Source: Roseibium salinum (lineage in GTDB: Bacteria > Pseudomonadota > Alphaproteobacteria > Rhizobiales > Stappiaceae). Taken from it: 64,000 nt of DNA. Of this stretch, positions 18,652-27,589 are shown one piece after another. Below the pieces are notes generated by a model. The model made no database searches, had not been told where the DNA came from, and saw nothing but the letters and a program-made list of their open reading frames with translations. The position numbers were made by a program, and so were the translations under genes. The stretch's first letter is position 1. Each line of letters opens with the position of its first letter. The DNA lies in assembly GCF_026240905.1 (NCBI RefSeq), contig NZ_JAPEVI010000003.1, positions 868,001 to 932,000 on the forward strand. The letters are read 5' to 3'.

Positions 18652-20391
18652 TCACGCGGCTGCGGCTTCCTGGGCCTTTGCCAATCCGTCGCGAAGGTGC
18701 TGGAGGTCGCCCTCCTCGGCGTAATGCATGGTGCCGAGAAAGGTCTCGATGGTGAAATCCGGATTGAGCCGGATGGCGCGGTCAAGATGGGCGGCAGCGG
18801 CCATCTTGTCGCCGAGCCAGCTGTAATTGGCGGCGACGAACGCGTGCTGGACGGCATCCATTGACGTCACATGCATGAAGGACTCGATCGCGTCCTTGTA
18901 GAGGCGGGCGGCGAACTGAGCCTTGCCGAGGTGGCTCCAGAAGCGTTCGGGATGGTGCGGATTGAGGCGCATCGCCTTCCTGATCCACTCGATTCCTTCC
19001 TGCGGCCGGCCGAGCCAGGTCAGCAATTCACCCTGCTGGACAACCACCAGATCGTAATTGGGGTTCAGCGCCAGCGCGCGCTCCTGGTGATAGCGGGCCC
19101 GGGTCAGGTCGTCGGCGATGACGGCCATGGCGGCAAGGATGCGGTGGACGTCGGCATCGTTGTCGTCCAGGGCACGCGCCTTTTCCAACTCGCCGACGGC
19201 GACGTCGTACGAGGCATCGGGATCCTCGAGCCAGCCATGGACCCAGGCCTGCCCGAGAATGCAGCCGCGCCAGGCATGGGCATGGGCGTAATCCGGATCG
19301 AGGGTGATGGCGCGCTCGATCAGCCTCTGCGCCTCGAGATTCTCCTCGTGGGCAGAACGGTGATGGCGGACCTTGGCGGCGAGCACGCACTCATATGCCG
19401 CCAGGCTTGACGGCGTCTTGCGGACGACCAGATCCTGCTGGGCGGCTTCGACGCGCCCGGGCAGCGTGGCGACGATCGCTCCGGTCACCTCGTCCTGAAT
19501 GGCGAAGACGTCATCGAGGGTCCGGTCATATTTCTCGGCCCAGATATGGGTGTCGTTGGCGGTGTCGATCAACTGGACGGTAACGCGCAACCGGTCGCCC
19601 GACTTGCGGACGCTTCCCTCGACCAGATACTGGGCGCCGAGCTTCTCGGCGACGTCGCGCAGGTTTGCCGCCTGGCCCTTGTAGACGAAGGTGGAGTTGC
19701 GCGAGATGACGAACAATTCGTGACGGCGCGACAGCTCGGTGATGATGTCCTCGGTCAGCCCGTCGACGAAATACTCCTGTTCTGCATCGCCGCTCATGTT
19801 GGCAAAGGGGAGAACCGCGATTGCCGGTTTGACGACGGATTGCCGTTCGGCCGTGCCGCCGGCGGGACGCGTCTCCTCATTCGCGACAACCTGCCAGACC
19901 CGAACCGGCCGGGCGATATTCTTCAGCGTTCGTTCGCCGAGATCTTCAAACGTGACGTCGAGCCGTTCGGCAACCTGGTCGCGAACCGCCTGGCTGACGC
20001 AGATCCCGCCGACTTCGGCGAGCTGCTCCAGGCGGGCGGCGATGTTGACGCCGTCGCCATAGATATCGTCGTCGTCGAAGATGATATCGCCGAGATTGAT
20101 GCCGATGCGGAACTGGATGCGCCGGTCGGGCGCGACATCGCTGTTGCGGCGGCGCATCCTGAACTGGATCTCCGAGGCACAGCGCACCGCGTCGCAAACC
20201 GACTGAAACTCGACGAGCATGCCGTCGCCGGTGGTCTTGATGATGTTGCCCTGGTTCTTGGCGATGACCGGATCGATCAACTCGATCCGGTGGCTGCGCA
20301 GCCTCGCAAGCGTGCCTTCCTCATCGGTCTCCATGAGCCGAGAGTATCCCGCCATGTCGGCGGCCAGGACAGCGGCGAGTTTGCGTTTCAT
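18652..20391 (-). CDS. class III adenylate/guanylate cyclase with TPR repeats
   Basis: The 579-residue protein begins MKRKLAAVLAADMAGYSRLM, the typical start of the rhizobial cyclase family. The cyclase domain (about 1-180) has the metal Asp in AADMAGYSRLM, TTGDGMLVEF and the GDGVNIAARLE segment. A TolB-like middle domain (FVDGLTEDIITELSR) follows, then at least six TPR-like repeats to the C terminus. It probably makes cAMP in response to protein partners bound by the TPRs. The ATG at 20391 is chosen because family members begin here; the frame starts at 20433. Confidence 0.88.
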   Translation of the reverse strand: MKRKLAAVLAADMAGYSRLMETDEEGTLARLRSHRIELIDPVIAKNQGNIIKTTGDGMLVEFQSVCDAVRCASEIQFRMRRRNSDVAPDRRIQFRIGINLGDIIFDDDDIYGDGVNIAARLEQLAEVGGICVSQAVRDQVAERLDVTFEDLGERTLKNIARPVRVWQVVANEETRPAGGTAERQSVVKPAIAVLPFANMSGDAEQEYFVDGLTEDIITELSRRHELFVISRNSTFVYKGQAANLRDVAEKLGAQYLVEGSVRKSGDRLRVTVQLIDTANDTHIWAEKYDRTLDDVFAIQDEVTGAIVATLPGRVEAAQQDLVVRKTPSSLAAYECVLAAKVRHHRSAHEENLEAQRLIERAITLDPDYAHAHAWRGCILGQAWVHGWLEDPDASYDVAVGELEKARALDDNDADVHRILAAMAVIADDLTRARYHQERALALNPNYDLVVVQQGELLTWLGRPQEGIEWIRKAMRLNPHHPERFWSHLGKAQFAARLYKDAIESFMHVTSMDAVQHAFVAANYSWLGDKMAAAAHLDRAIRLNPDFTIETFLGTMHYAEEGDLQHLRDGLAKAQEAAAA

Positions 20392-20561
20392 GCTTTCCCC
20401 ACTTTCATGGATTCTAACAGGTTGGCAGGGCAAGCAAAAGCATACTTAAAGTGGCGCTTGCTAACCTTTGCATCAGATGGATGCAATCTTGGTCTGAAGG
20501 AGCCTGCAGGCGAGGAAAGGGTGGGGTGCATTGCCTTCCAGGTTGCGCGCCGGGCCGGAAG

Positions 20562-21092
20562 GCGTCACGGCAGGAAATCCAGAAGTTCCGTTGCCAGACG
20601 GGCATGGTGTTCCAGCTCTTCCCGCATCGCACCGTGACGAAAAACGTGATGGAGGGCCTGCTGGTGGTGCAGAAATGGTCCCGCGAGAAAGCCAGGGTGC
20701 GTGCTTCGGAGCTGCTGACGAAGGTCGGAATGGCCCAAAAGACCGATGCCTGGCCGGCCAACCTGTCCGGCGGACAGCAGCAACGCGTGGCGATCGCGCG
20801 CGCGCTCGCGCCGTCGCCCCGGGTGCTGCTGTGCGACGAACCGACCTCCGCGCTCGATCCGGATCTGGCGGCGGAGGTGGTCGAGGTGCTTAGTCAGCTC
20901 GCAAGGGAAGGGACGACCATGGTCATGGCGACCCACGACCTCCGGCTTGCCTCGCAGATCGCAAATCACGTTGTCTTCCTGGAAGCCGGTCTGGTCGTCG
21001 AATCCGGCAGCGCGGCGGCAATTTTCCGCAACTCCGAACGCGAGCGCACCCGCCGCTTCGTCTCCTCGATAAACGCTGCACAGACCCTGTGA
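20562..21092 (+). pseudogene. 5'-truncated polar amino acid ABC transporter ATPase
   Basis: The remnant has the ABC signature LSGGQQQRVAIARAL and Walker B VLLCDEP with SALDP, as in GlnQ/HisP-type ATPases, but lacks the N-terminal 50 or so residues including Walker A. The Q-loop region reads GMVFQLFPH where the family has about three more residues (FQSFNLFPH), an in-frame loss. The frame is open back to 20451 but those codons show no ABC character. No permease or binding protein is next to it. It cannot hydrolyse ATP and is a relic. Confidence 0.85.
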
Positions 21093-21099
21093 AGGGAGC

Positions 21100-21270
21100 G
21101 CCTTGAGCCCGTGCATCGTTGATGCCATTGCGACCTGGTCGCCACACCGTGCCTGCAGGCGGCGGACTTCGTCGACCCGCCGTCCGGAAGCACACCGGCC
21201 AACACCTCGTCGATGCCCACTCGTGAGGCGGCGGTGATGAACCGGCCCGCCGAGGTGGCTTCTCTGCCGT
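21100..21270 (-). pseudogene. relic of a copper-type P1B ATPase (CopA P-domain)
   Basis: On the minus strand the segment encodes VGIDEVLAGVLPDG, a hallmark of the CopA phosphorylation domain. In shifted frames it continues with VRRLQAR, GDQVAM and GINDA, matching the family order ending in VAMVGDGINDAPALA. Several small deletions and frameshifts destroy it, and the rest of the ATPase is absent. It follows the cupredoxin gene on the same strand, which suggests a decayed copper-handling operon. It abuts the ABC ATPase relic on the opposite strand. Confidence 0.65.
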
Positions 21271-21315
21271 GACCAGCCCGCAGGCTGGTGTGCGGCACCT
21301 GGCTGCAGAAGTAGC

Positions 21316-21807
21316 TTAGTGATCGACCGTGAGACGCCCCTTCATGCCGGACTCGTAATGGCCCGGGATGAGGCAGGCGAACTCGAAGTCGCCTGCCTTG
21401 GAGAAGGTCCAGACGATCTCCCCTTCGTCTCCGGGAGCAAGGCGGACGGCGTTCGGGTCGTCATGCTCCATTTCGGGGAACCTGGCCATCAACTTCTTGT
21501 GTTCCATGAGTGAATCATGGACATCCATGACGAATTCATGCTCGGTTTCACCGGCATTGACGTATTTCAGGCGAAGGGTCTCGCCTTCCTTTACGCTGAG
21601 CGACGCCGGCTCGAAGAGCATCGCGCCGTCTTCGTTTTCCAGCATGGTGATGGTCACGATCCGCGTCACCGCGGCTGCATCGCCCGGCTTGCCGATCGCC
21701 ATCATTTCAGCGTCGCCGTGTCCGTGGCCGCCGGAGTGGCTGCCGGCCGCGTGAGCGGCGCTTGCAAAGAGAGCCATCGAAACGACGGCCATGGCCAGAT
21801 ATCTCAT
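21316..21807 (-). CDS. periplasmic cupredoxin-like copper protein
   Basis: The 163-residue protein has a signal peptide (MRYLAMAVVSMALFASAAHA) and a His-rich start to the mature chain (SHSGGHGHGD). Its cupredoxin domain has type 1 copper ligands visible as EHEF (His) and the CLIPGH...GM loop (Cys, His, Met). It is likely a periplasmic copper carrier or sequestration protein, related to those found beside CopA pumps. The ATG at 21807 is chosen for the signal peptide. A copA relic lies downstream on the same strand. Confidence 0.88.
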   Translation of the reverse strand: MRYLAMAVVSMALFASAAHAAGSHSGGHGHGDAEMMAIGKPGDAAAVTRIVTITMLENEDGAMLFEPASLSVKEGETLRLKYVNAGETEHEFVMDVHDSLMEHKKLMARFPEMEHDDPNAVRLAPGDEGEIVWTFSKAGDFEFACLIPGHYESGMKGRLTVDH

Positions 21808-22190
21808 GTTCTTCCTTTTCTGTCTGTATCGAGTGGTTTTCACGTCGTTTGTGGTCATTGTGCGAAGTGACCGCGGGTCGTCCCGCTTGTTTCGTCCGCG
21901 CAGATCGACTGTTTCGTTTCACTGATTCCTGATCGTCCGGAAGAGAAAACGTCATCGCGGGTCTTTTTTAGCCGGCCACGTTGCGCATCGCGGCACCCCA
22001 GAGAGATCATGCTATCCGTCGCCGGGGATTTCGAGACATTTGGTTTGGATCTTGTAAGGCAGTGCTTATCGGTGAATAGCGTATTTACAGCGTTGTCGTT
22101 ATTCTGCCACCCCAAAGGGAATTCCCGCCGCGTTGATCGCAAGTCTTCGCCGCCGGATTGCCAACCGGGAACAGCCAAGCAGGGGAACAT
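21808..22190. other. 383-base divergent gap
   Basis: This lies between the cupredoxin gene (leftward) and the alcohol dehydrogenase gene (rightward) and should hold both promoters. I see no open frame of quality, no strong palindrome and no convincing sigma70 pair. Confidence 0.4.
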
Positions 22191-23327
22191 ATGAGCCTGA
22201 TCAATTACGTAACTCGGGTCCAGTTCGGATACGGTGAGATCGCCACGCTGAAGGCGGAACTTGCGATTGCGGGAATTACGCGCCCGGTCGTCGTTACCGA
22301 CAAGGGCGTACGTGCGCTTGGCGTGATCGAGCGCATCGAGGCGGCAACGGGCATCGTCCCGGTCGCAATCTATGACGAAACACCCGGAAATCCGAACGAG
22401 GCTGCCGCAATGAAGGCGACCGCCCTTTTCCGCGATGCGGGCGGCGACGGCATCATCGCCATCGGCGGCGGGTCGGCGCTGGACCTTGCGAAGGCAGTGG
22501 CGGTGATGGCCTCTCACGACGGGCCGCTGAAGACCTATGCCGTCATCGAAGGCGGCCTTGAGAAGATCACCTCCCGGACATTCCCGACAATTGCCATCCC
22601 GACGACCGCAGGGACCGGCAGTGAGGTGGGCCGCGCCGCAATCGTCATCCTCGAAGACGGCCGCAAGGTCGGGCTGCTGTCGCCCTTCCTCGTGCCAAAA
22701 GCCGCCATCGTCGACCCGGAACTGACGCTGAGCCTTCCGCCGATACTGACCGCGGCGACAGGAATGGACGCGATCTCGCATTGCATCGAAACCTACCTTG
22801 CGCCGTCGTTCAATCCGCCCGCTGACGGGATCGCACTCGAAGGGCTGCGCCGGGGGTGGGCGAACATCCGGCTTGCAGTTGAAGAGCCGGACAATCGCGA
22901 CGCGCGCGCCAACATGGCCATCGTGGCGACAATGGGTGCGATGGCCTTTCAGAAGGGCCTGGGATGCGTGCACAGCCTCAGCCATTCGCTTGGGGGCATC
23001 AACCCGAAACTGCACCACGGCACGCTGAACGCGGTCTTCCTGCCACCGGTCCTGGACTTCAACAGCACTGCGCGAACCTCCGTCGAGGAGGGCAAGTACG
23101 CCCGGCTTGCCGATGCCATGGGGCTGGACGCGGGCGACGATCTCGGCGCGGCGGTCGAAGCCATGACGCGCGCCATCGGCCTGCCGACCCGATTGTCCGA
23201 ACTTGGCGTCACCGTGGATCTGTTCGACCGGATCGTGACGGGCGCACTCGCCGACCACAGCCATCGCACCAATCCGCGCGAGGCATCGGCAGAGGACTAC
23301 CGCGCCATGCTGCAGGCAGTGCTTTGA
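22191..23327 (+). CDS. iron-containing alcohol dehydrogenase family protein
   Basis: The 378-residue protein has the group III dehydrogenase pattern: GGGSALDLAK for NAD(P) binding, TTAGTGSEV, a metal-binding MDAISHCIE segment, and HSLSHSLGG with two metal-binding His. The ATG at 22191 follows a CAGGGGA ribosome site and matches the family start. The substrate is not predictable; maleylacetate reductase, lactaldehyde reductase and general alcohol dehydrogenases all share these motifs. It converges with an AsnC-type regulator 57 bases downstream. Confidence 0.9.
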   Translation: MSLINYVTRVQFGYGEIATLKAELAIAGITRPVVVTDKGVRALGVIERIEAATGIVPVAIYDETPGNPNEAAAMKATALFRDAGGDGIIAIGGGSALDLAKAVAVMASHDGPLKTYAVIEGGLEKITSRTFPTIAIPTTAGTGSEVGRAAIVILEDGRKVGLLSPFLVPKAAIVDPELTLSLPPILTAATGMDAISHCIETYLAPSFNPPADGIALEGLRRGWANIRLAVEEPDNRDARANMAIVATMGAMAFQKGLGCVHSLSHSLGGINPKLHHGTLNAVFLPPVLDFNSTARTSVEEGKYARLADAMGLDAGDDLGAAVEAMTRAIGLPTRLSELGVTVDLFDRIVTGALADHSHRTNPREASAEDYRAMLQAVL

Positions 23328-23384
23328 CAGCAGTCACTGCTCATGGGGAAGGGGCAGGTGCGAAAGACCGGGCGAGAATATTGC

Positions 23385-23921
23385 TCACACAGGCTCCGCC
23401 GGATTCTCCCCTTCGAAGTCGGTGATGCCTGCCTGCGCCGGACGCTCAAGATAGGTCGACAGGGTGATATAGCTCCTCGTGCTCGTCACGCCCGGGGCCG
23501 CGTAGAGACGCGCGAGAAGGGCTTCAAGCGCGCGGCTTGAGGCGCAGCGGACCTTGATCAGCATGCTCGTGTCGCCTGTGACCGAGTGGATTTCCTCCAC
23601 CTCCGGCAGGTCGGCGATCGACATGAGCTCCTTCGTCGCCCCCCAGCCGGCGGTATCGACATGGATGAATGCAAGGAGGGGCTTGCCGATTGCCGGTCCA
23701 TCGAGCAGCGCCACCGTCCGATAGACGCAGCCCGAAGCACGCAGTTTCTTTACCCGCTCGTGAGCCGCGGGAGCTGACAGTCCAACTTTCTGCCCAAGCT
23801 CTGCGTAACTGATCCCGGCGTCGACGGTCAGGGCGGCTAATATTTTTCGGTCGAAAGCATCAAGCACACGCCCTTGAGAAGGCGTGGACCGAATGGCGTC
23901 TGTTTTTGCAGAATGTGGCAC
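23385..23921 (-). CDS. Lrp/AsnC family transcriptional regulator
   Basis: The protein has an AsnC-type winged helix-turn-helix (FDRKILAALTVDAGISYAELGQKVG) followed by an RAM/AsnC ligand domain with the VEEIHSVTGDTSMLIKVR segment. I choose the GTG at 23921 (178 residues) because AAAGGGA lies five bases upstream; the ATG at 23945 has no ribosome site. Palindromes at the start region suggest self-control. Regulators of this family sense amino acids. Confidence 0.9.
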   Translation of the reverse strand: MPHSAKTDAIRSTPSQGRVLDAFDRKILAALTVDAGISYAELGQKVGLSAPAAHERVKKLRASGCVYRTVALLDGPAIGKPLLAFIHVDTAGWGATKELMSIADLPEVEEIHSVTGDTSMLIKVRCASSRALEALLARLYAAPGVTSTRSYITLSTYLERPAQAGITDFEGENPAEPV

Positions 23922-23947
23922 ATTAGTCCCTTTGCGGAATGTCATTC
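23912..23947. promoter_or_regulatory. two palindromes at the AsnC-type gene start
   Basis: AATGTGGCACATT (23912-23924) and GAATGTCATTC (23937-23947) are odd-centred palindromes that share an AATGT core. They are 24 bases apart centre to centre, about two helical turns. They fit an autoregulatory Lrp/AsnC site, although the first overlaps the chosen start codon. Confidence 0.45.
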
Positions 23948-23992
23948 GGTGATTACATTGTTTTTCAGAATGCAGTTTAATCCGAGCCGGGA

Positions 23993-24136
23993 ATGGCGCG
24001 CAATATGTTTGTCCTGGCCCATCCCGAAACGGAGCCGCCTTGCTCCATCTGGCAGGCGGCGCTGCTCAAGGCATTCGGCGAGCTGGATGACGATGCGTCT
24101 CACCCATTCCTAGGTGGAGGCGTGAAATCCAACTGA
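23993..24136 (+). CDS. short open frame, function unknown
   Basis: The 47-codon frame (begins MARNMFVLAHPE, ends GGGVKSN) lies 14 bases before the DHFR-like gene. A ribosome-site-like GCCGGGAA precedes it only weakly. It could be a leader, a remnant of a larger gene or chance. I do not recognise it. Confidence 0.2.
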   Translation: MARNMFVLAHPETEPPCSIWQAALLKAFGELDDDASHPFLGGGVKSN

Positions 24137-24150
24137 TCGGGGAGAAAAAG

Positions 24151-24705
24151 ATGGGCAAGCTGACATACGGCATGATGATGTCGCTCGACGGCTTCGTTGC
24201 CGATCCGTCGGACCACTTCGACGAGGACGCCCTCGGGTTCATTAACGACGAGATGCGTAAACTCGGCACCGAAATCTATGGCCGGCGCATGTACGAATCC
24301 ATGGTCTACTGGGAAACTTTTCCGGAAAAGAGTGGAGCCGAACACGCCAACGAATTTGCTCGTATCTGGAAGGAACTCGATAAGCTGGTCATCTCTTCGA
24401 GCCTCGAACAGGCGTCGAGTGGCAAGACGCGGATCCTGCGCGAGTTCCGGCCGGAGGACATCCGGCGGCTCAAGGCGGAATCGGCCAAGGACATTTCGGT
24501 CGCCGGTCCGACCCTGGCAGCGGCATTCATCAAAGCCGGCCTGGTAGATGAATTCGCGCTCTACTCTGTTCCGGTGGTCGCCGGCGTGGGCAATCCCGTG
24601 TTCAAGGGCATCGAGGGACAGCTCGATCTCGAGTTTGTCGAAGAGCGGAGGTTCCCCCGGGGTATGGCGTTCCAGCGCTATGTGCGGCGGAACAAATCCG
24701 CATGA
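24151..24705 (+). CDS. dihydrofolate reductase family (RibD C-terminal domain) protein
   Basis: The 184-residue protein starts MGKLTYGMMMSLDGFVADP, the typical opening of the stand-alone RibD_C/DHFR-like family, with GRRMYESMVYW and DISVAGPTLAAAFIKAGLVDEF segments that form the NADPH pocket. It is probably an NADPH-dependent reductase; true folate activity is unlikely. A GGGGAG ribosome site precedes it. The next gene overlaps by ATGA, so translation is coupled. Confidence 0.9.
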   Translation: MGKLTYGMMMSLDGFVADPSDHFDEDALGFINDEMRKLGTEIYGRRMYESMVYWETFPEKSGAEHANEFARIWKELDKLVISSSLEQASSGKTRILREFRPEDIRRLKAESAKDISVAGPTLAAAFIKAGLVDEFALYSVPVVAGVGNPVFKGIEGQLDLEFVEERRFPRGMAFQRYVRRNKSA

Positions 24706-25475
24706 CCTTCAATCGCGCTGACTTTTACGACGCTGAACTGCGCCGGCATCACGAGCATTTTCGTGCGGCCCTCCATATCGGACTGAAGGACCGCGTGCTC
24801 GACATCGGATGCGGTGCGGGCCAGACCACGCGCGATGCGGCCCGCATCGCCCGGGAGGGAAAGGTTGTCGGGGTCGATGTTTCGGAGGAGTTGCTACAGG
24901 TTGCCCGTCGGCGCAGCAGCGAGCAGGGACTGCATAATGTCGCGTTCGCGTTGGGTGACGCTCAAACGAAGGCGTTTCCTGCCGTGCATTTCGATCTCTG
25001 CATCAGCCGTTTCGGCGCAATGTTTTTCGCCGACCCGGCCGCAGCCTTCGCCAATCTTGGCCGCGCAGTGCGACCCGGAGCCCGTCTCGTGCTGATGGTA
25101 TGGCAGGCCGCAGACCGCAACGAGTGGGCCACGGCCATTCCGGATGCGTTGGCTCCGGGACGTGCCCCAGCCAACGCTGCCGCGTTCTCGCTCGCCGATC
25201 CAGCAGTGACGACAGACATCCTGACCCAAGCCGGATTTGCTTCGGTCGAGTTTGCCCAGGTGCATGAGCCTGTCTTCTACGGTCCGAACATCGATGCGGC
25301 CCATGAGGCCGTGGCCGGCCTGTTCATGGAGCAGGGCGATTCACGGAGCCCGGAGAAGGAGGGGGTCTCTCAGCGGGTGCGCGCCTTGCTGGAATCGCAT
25401 CTGACGCCAGACGGCGTGCTGTTCGACTCGCGGGCCTGGATCGTTACGGCTCACAAGCCGCAACAGCGTGCCTAG
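24702..25475 (+). CDS. class I SAM-dependent methyltransferase
   Basis: The 257-residue protein has motif I VLDIGCGAGQTT, the acidic end of strand 2 (VVGVDVS), motif II-like FDLCISRFGAMFFADP and a C-terminal region as in Methyltransf_11/25 proteins. It overlaps the DHFR-like gene by four bases. The substrate is unknown. The next small gene begins around its stop. Confidence 0.9.
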   Translation: MTFNRADFYDAELRRHHEHFRAALHIGLKDRVLDIGCGAGQTTRDAARIAREGKVVGVDVSEELLQVARRRSSEQGLHNVAFALGDAQTKAFPAVHFDLCISRFGAMFFADPAAAFANLGRAVRPGARLVLMVWQAADRNEWATAIPDALAPGRAPANAAAFSLADPAVTTDILTQAGFASVEFAQVHEPVFYGPNIDAAHEAVAGLFMEQGDSRSPEKEGVSQRVRALLESHLTPDGVLFDSRAWIVTAHKPQQRA

Positions 25476-25740
25476 CAAAGCCGGAGTGCCAGACATGGTG
25501 TCTGCCCGCCATGCAAGTCGAAAGCGTGAAATCGCCCGGGTCCACCGGGTTGACCGCGCGAAATACGAGGCAATGCGAGACGCCTTGCTTTCAGTGCTGC
25601 CAGGGAAAGCGCCGGGGATCAGCGTGGCTGAAGCCAAGGCCTTGTTGCTGCCGAAACGTCCCGATGACCTGTTTCCCGGTGGGGCCAAAGCCGGATCGAT
25701 GCGCACTGGCACGCCCAGTTTGCGCATCTGCCCAGTCTGA
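25468..25740 (+). pseudogene. 3'-truncated small gene (DUF6958-like)
   Basis: The frame (GTG at 25468 or ATG at 25495) encodes a basic N terminus and a segment YEAMRDALLSVLPGKAPGIS ending in LPKRPDDLFPGGAKAG. That matches my memory of DUF6958-type proteins, which continue for some 30 more residues. After about 25690 the sequence loses similarity, and foreign DNA including an IS3 fragment follows. The 3' end was probably lost in that rearrangement. The family name is from memory and is moderately certain. Confidence 0.55.
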
Positions 25741-25865
25741 TCAGATGTCCGCAGATGTTGGCCATATCTGGCCGCTAGCACGGAAGCCGAACGGGCCCTT
25801 ATGCGTGGCGTTACGAGCGTTCGGAATGTCGGTGGCCGTCCATTCGGTCTCAAGAAGGCAATTGG

Positions 25866-25992
25866 CCTTCCAGTTGTAGAACGTGCCTTCCGGCTTGCCG
25901 TGCTTGCGGCACAGATCGGCGCACTTCGCCCCTGCCTCATGCTCGGCAAGAATGCCGATGATCTGCTCGCCTGTGAATCTCGTTCGCATCAT
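25866..25992 (-). pseudogene. IS3-family transposase OrfA fragment
   Basis: MMRTRFTGEQIIGILAEHEA continuing through LCRKHGKPEGTFYNWKA is the N-terminal helix-turn-helix of an IS3-type OrfA. It breaks off at about 25866 and joins unrelated sequence in frame. OrfB and a right end are absent. The stretch 25993-26035, with a GGACTCTAATCAACGGTGGG segment, may be the element's left end. From about 25690 to 25865 I cannot identify the DNA. Confidence 0.75.
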
Positions 25993-26129
25993 TGTCCGTC
26001 CTCAAAGTGGGTCGGACTCTAATCAACGGTGGGGGAAAAATCCCGTGGCAGGTCAGTGCCTATGAGGCATCACAGGTCAGCAGGCAAGAAGTTGGACTGT
26101 TCCCTGCTTCAAAGTACGTGACCGTGCCG

Positions 26130-27059
26130 TCACACCGATTGCAGGACGGCGTCGATCTCCGTGCGCGACGGCATCGATGGTGCGGTCCCCGGGCGGGTGA
26201 CGGCAATTGCTGCCGTTGCGCACCCGAAGCGCACCGCGTCGACCGGAGTTTGTCCCTCGGAAAGAGCTGTGGCAAAACCGCCGAGAAAAGCGTCACCCGC
26301 ACCGGTGGTATCGACCACTTTGCCCGCCGAATACGCCGGAATGAACTCACTCTGTCCGTGCGCGTGATAGAGCGCGCCTCGGTCACCGAGCGTGATGATG
26401 GCAGCCCCTGCGCCTCTTTGCAGCAGCATCTCTCCGGCGGCACGCGCCTGCTCATCGGTTTCGATGGCGTGATCGACAAGTTCGGCTGCTTCGATCTCGT
26501 TGGGGACGATGAAATCTGAAAGAGCGTATAATTCTTCCGGAATGGCGCGCGCCGGGGCGGGATTGAAGACCGTCGTCACGCCTGCGGCTTTCGCAATGGC
26601 CAGACCGTGAAGGGCCGCCTCCAGCGGTTGCTCGAGCTGGGTCATGAAGATGGCGGCGTTCTCGATGTCGGCCCTGTTGGCTTCGACATCCTCGATACCG
26701 ATGAGCCCCGCCGCGCCGGGAACGACGATGATGGCATTGTCACCATTGTCTTCATTGACAAAGATGAACGCTGCACCTGTCGATACACCTTCCATCCGCA
26801 TCACATTGGCCTTGACGCCCGCTGATGCATAGGCCGCCAGCGCCATGTCACCAAATGGATCATTCCCCACTCGCGAAATGAAGGTCGCTTTGCCACCTGC
26901 CTTGGCCGCGGCAATCGCCTGGTTGGATCCCTTGCCGCCAGGCCCCAGAGTGAACTCCGATCCCATCAACGTTTCGGCGATGTGGGGCAGGCGCTTTGCC
27001 TTGTAGGACGTGTCGGCGGCAAAAATGCCGAGAATAACAACTCCACCCTGTTTGCTCAT
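26130..27059 (-). CDS. PfkB family sugar kinase, ribokinase-like
   Basis: The 309-residue protein has the PfkB N-terminal signature GPGGKGSNQAIAAAKAGG and the C-terminal anion-hole motif TTGAGDAFLGG with the catalytic Asp. It phosphorylates a sugar taken up by the adjacent ABC system, giving a phosphosugar for central metabolism. Ribokinase is the nearest name, but the substrate is not certain. It overlaps the RbsD/FucU gene by four bases (ATGA) and is the last gene of the leftward operon. The start at 27059 fits the family; the frame extends to 27107. Confidence 0.9.
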   Translation of the reverse strand: MSKQGGVVILGIFAADTSYKAKRLPHIAETLMGSEFTLGPGGKGSNQAIAAAKAGGKATFISRVGNDPFGDMALAAYASAGVKANVMRMEGVSTGAAFIFVNEDNGDNAIIVVPGAAGLIGIEDVEANRADIENAAIFMTQLEQPLEAALHGLAIAKAAGVTTVFNPAPARAIPEELYALSDFIVPNEIEAAELVDHAIETDEQARAAGEMLLQRGAGAAIITLGDRGALYHAHGQSEFIPAYSAGKVVDTTGAGDAFLGGFATALSEGQTPVDAVRFGCATAAIAVTRPGTAPSMPSRTEIDAVLQSV

Positions 27060-27517
27060 CTGACGACATCCTCTATCGGAATGACACCCTTGGTCAGGAG
27101 GAAGCATCCGTAAAACCGCAGTTCACCTGTCGCGATCACACAATGGGCCTTCTTCGCGACTTCGTAAAACGCCATCCGCTCGACCGCATACATGGGTGCA
27201 GGCTTGCCCTCGGCGCGGTCAACAATTGCCTGTACTTCCTGCTGGATCGTCGGAACCTCGTCGGGCTTGCCAATCACTTCCATGCGGCCCACGGAGGGTT
27301 GGAGTGGCGTATCCAGGGGGAAGACCGAGAGTATTGCCTCAATAGCCTGCGGTGCCGGGATGTTTCCCATCGTTAAAAGGCTGCCGAGCCGCGTCTGGCG
27401 GGCAACGGAATCAGAGGGAAAATTCGCGTCCGAGACGACCACCACGTCGCCATGGCCCATCGTGCAAAGCGCTTGAAGAATGTCGCCGCTAAGTTCGGCC
27501 CGAATGCCTTTGAGCAT
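27056..27517 (-). CDS. RbsD/FucU family sugar mutarotase
   Basis: The 153-residue protein begins MLKGI and has the MGHGD catalytic-His segment and the DANFPSDS motif. RbsD interconverts pyranose and furanose ribose; FucU interconverts fucose anomers. The length and the start (MLKGI...LSGDILQALCTMGHGD) look closer to FucU than to RbsD. It presumably presents the right anomer to the kinase, with which it is translationally coupled. The cognate sugar is unknown. Confidence 0.88.
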   Translation of the reverse strand: MLKGIRAELSGDILQALCTMGHGDVVVVSDANFPSDSVARQTRLGSLLTMGNIPAPQAIEAILSVFPLDTPLQPSVGRMEVIGKPDEVPTIQQEVQAIVDRAEGKPAPMYAVERMAFYEVAKKAHCVIATGELRFYGCFLLTKGVIPIEDVVR

Positions 27518-27589
27518 TGATCCACCTCTCTATTTTACCGGCTGCGACGCCGGCTGGTCCCTAATTCACCTGTTGCCGGAGCCAGGGCC

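Noticed and set aside
20451..20561. N-terminal codons of the ABC ATPase frame
   Set aside because: They lack Walker A and any ABC pattern; only the part from about 20562 is homologous.
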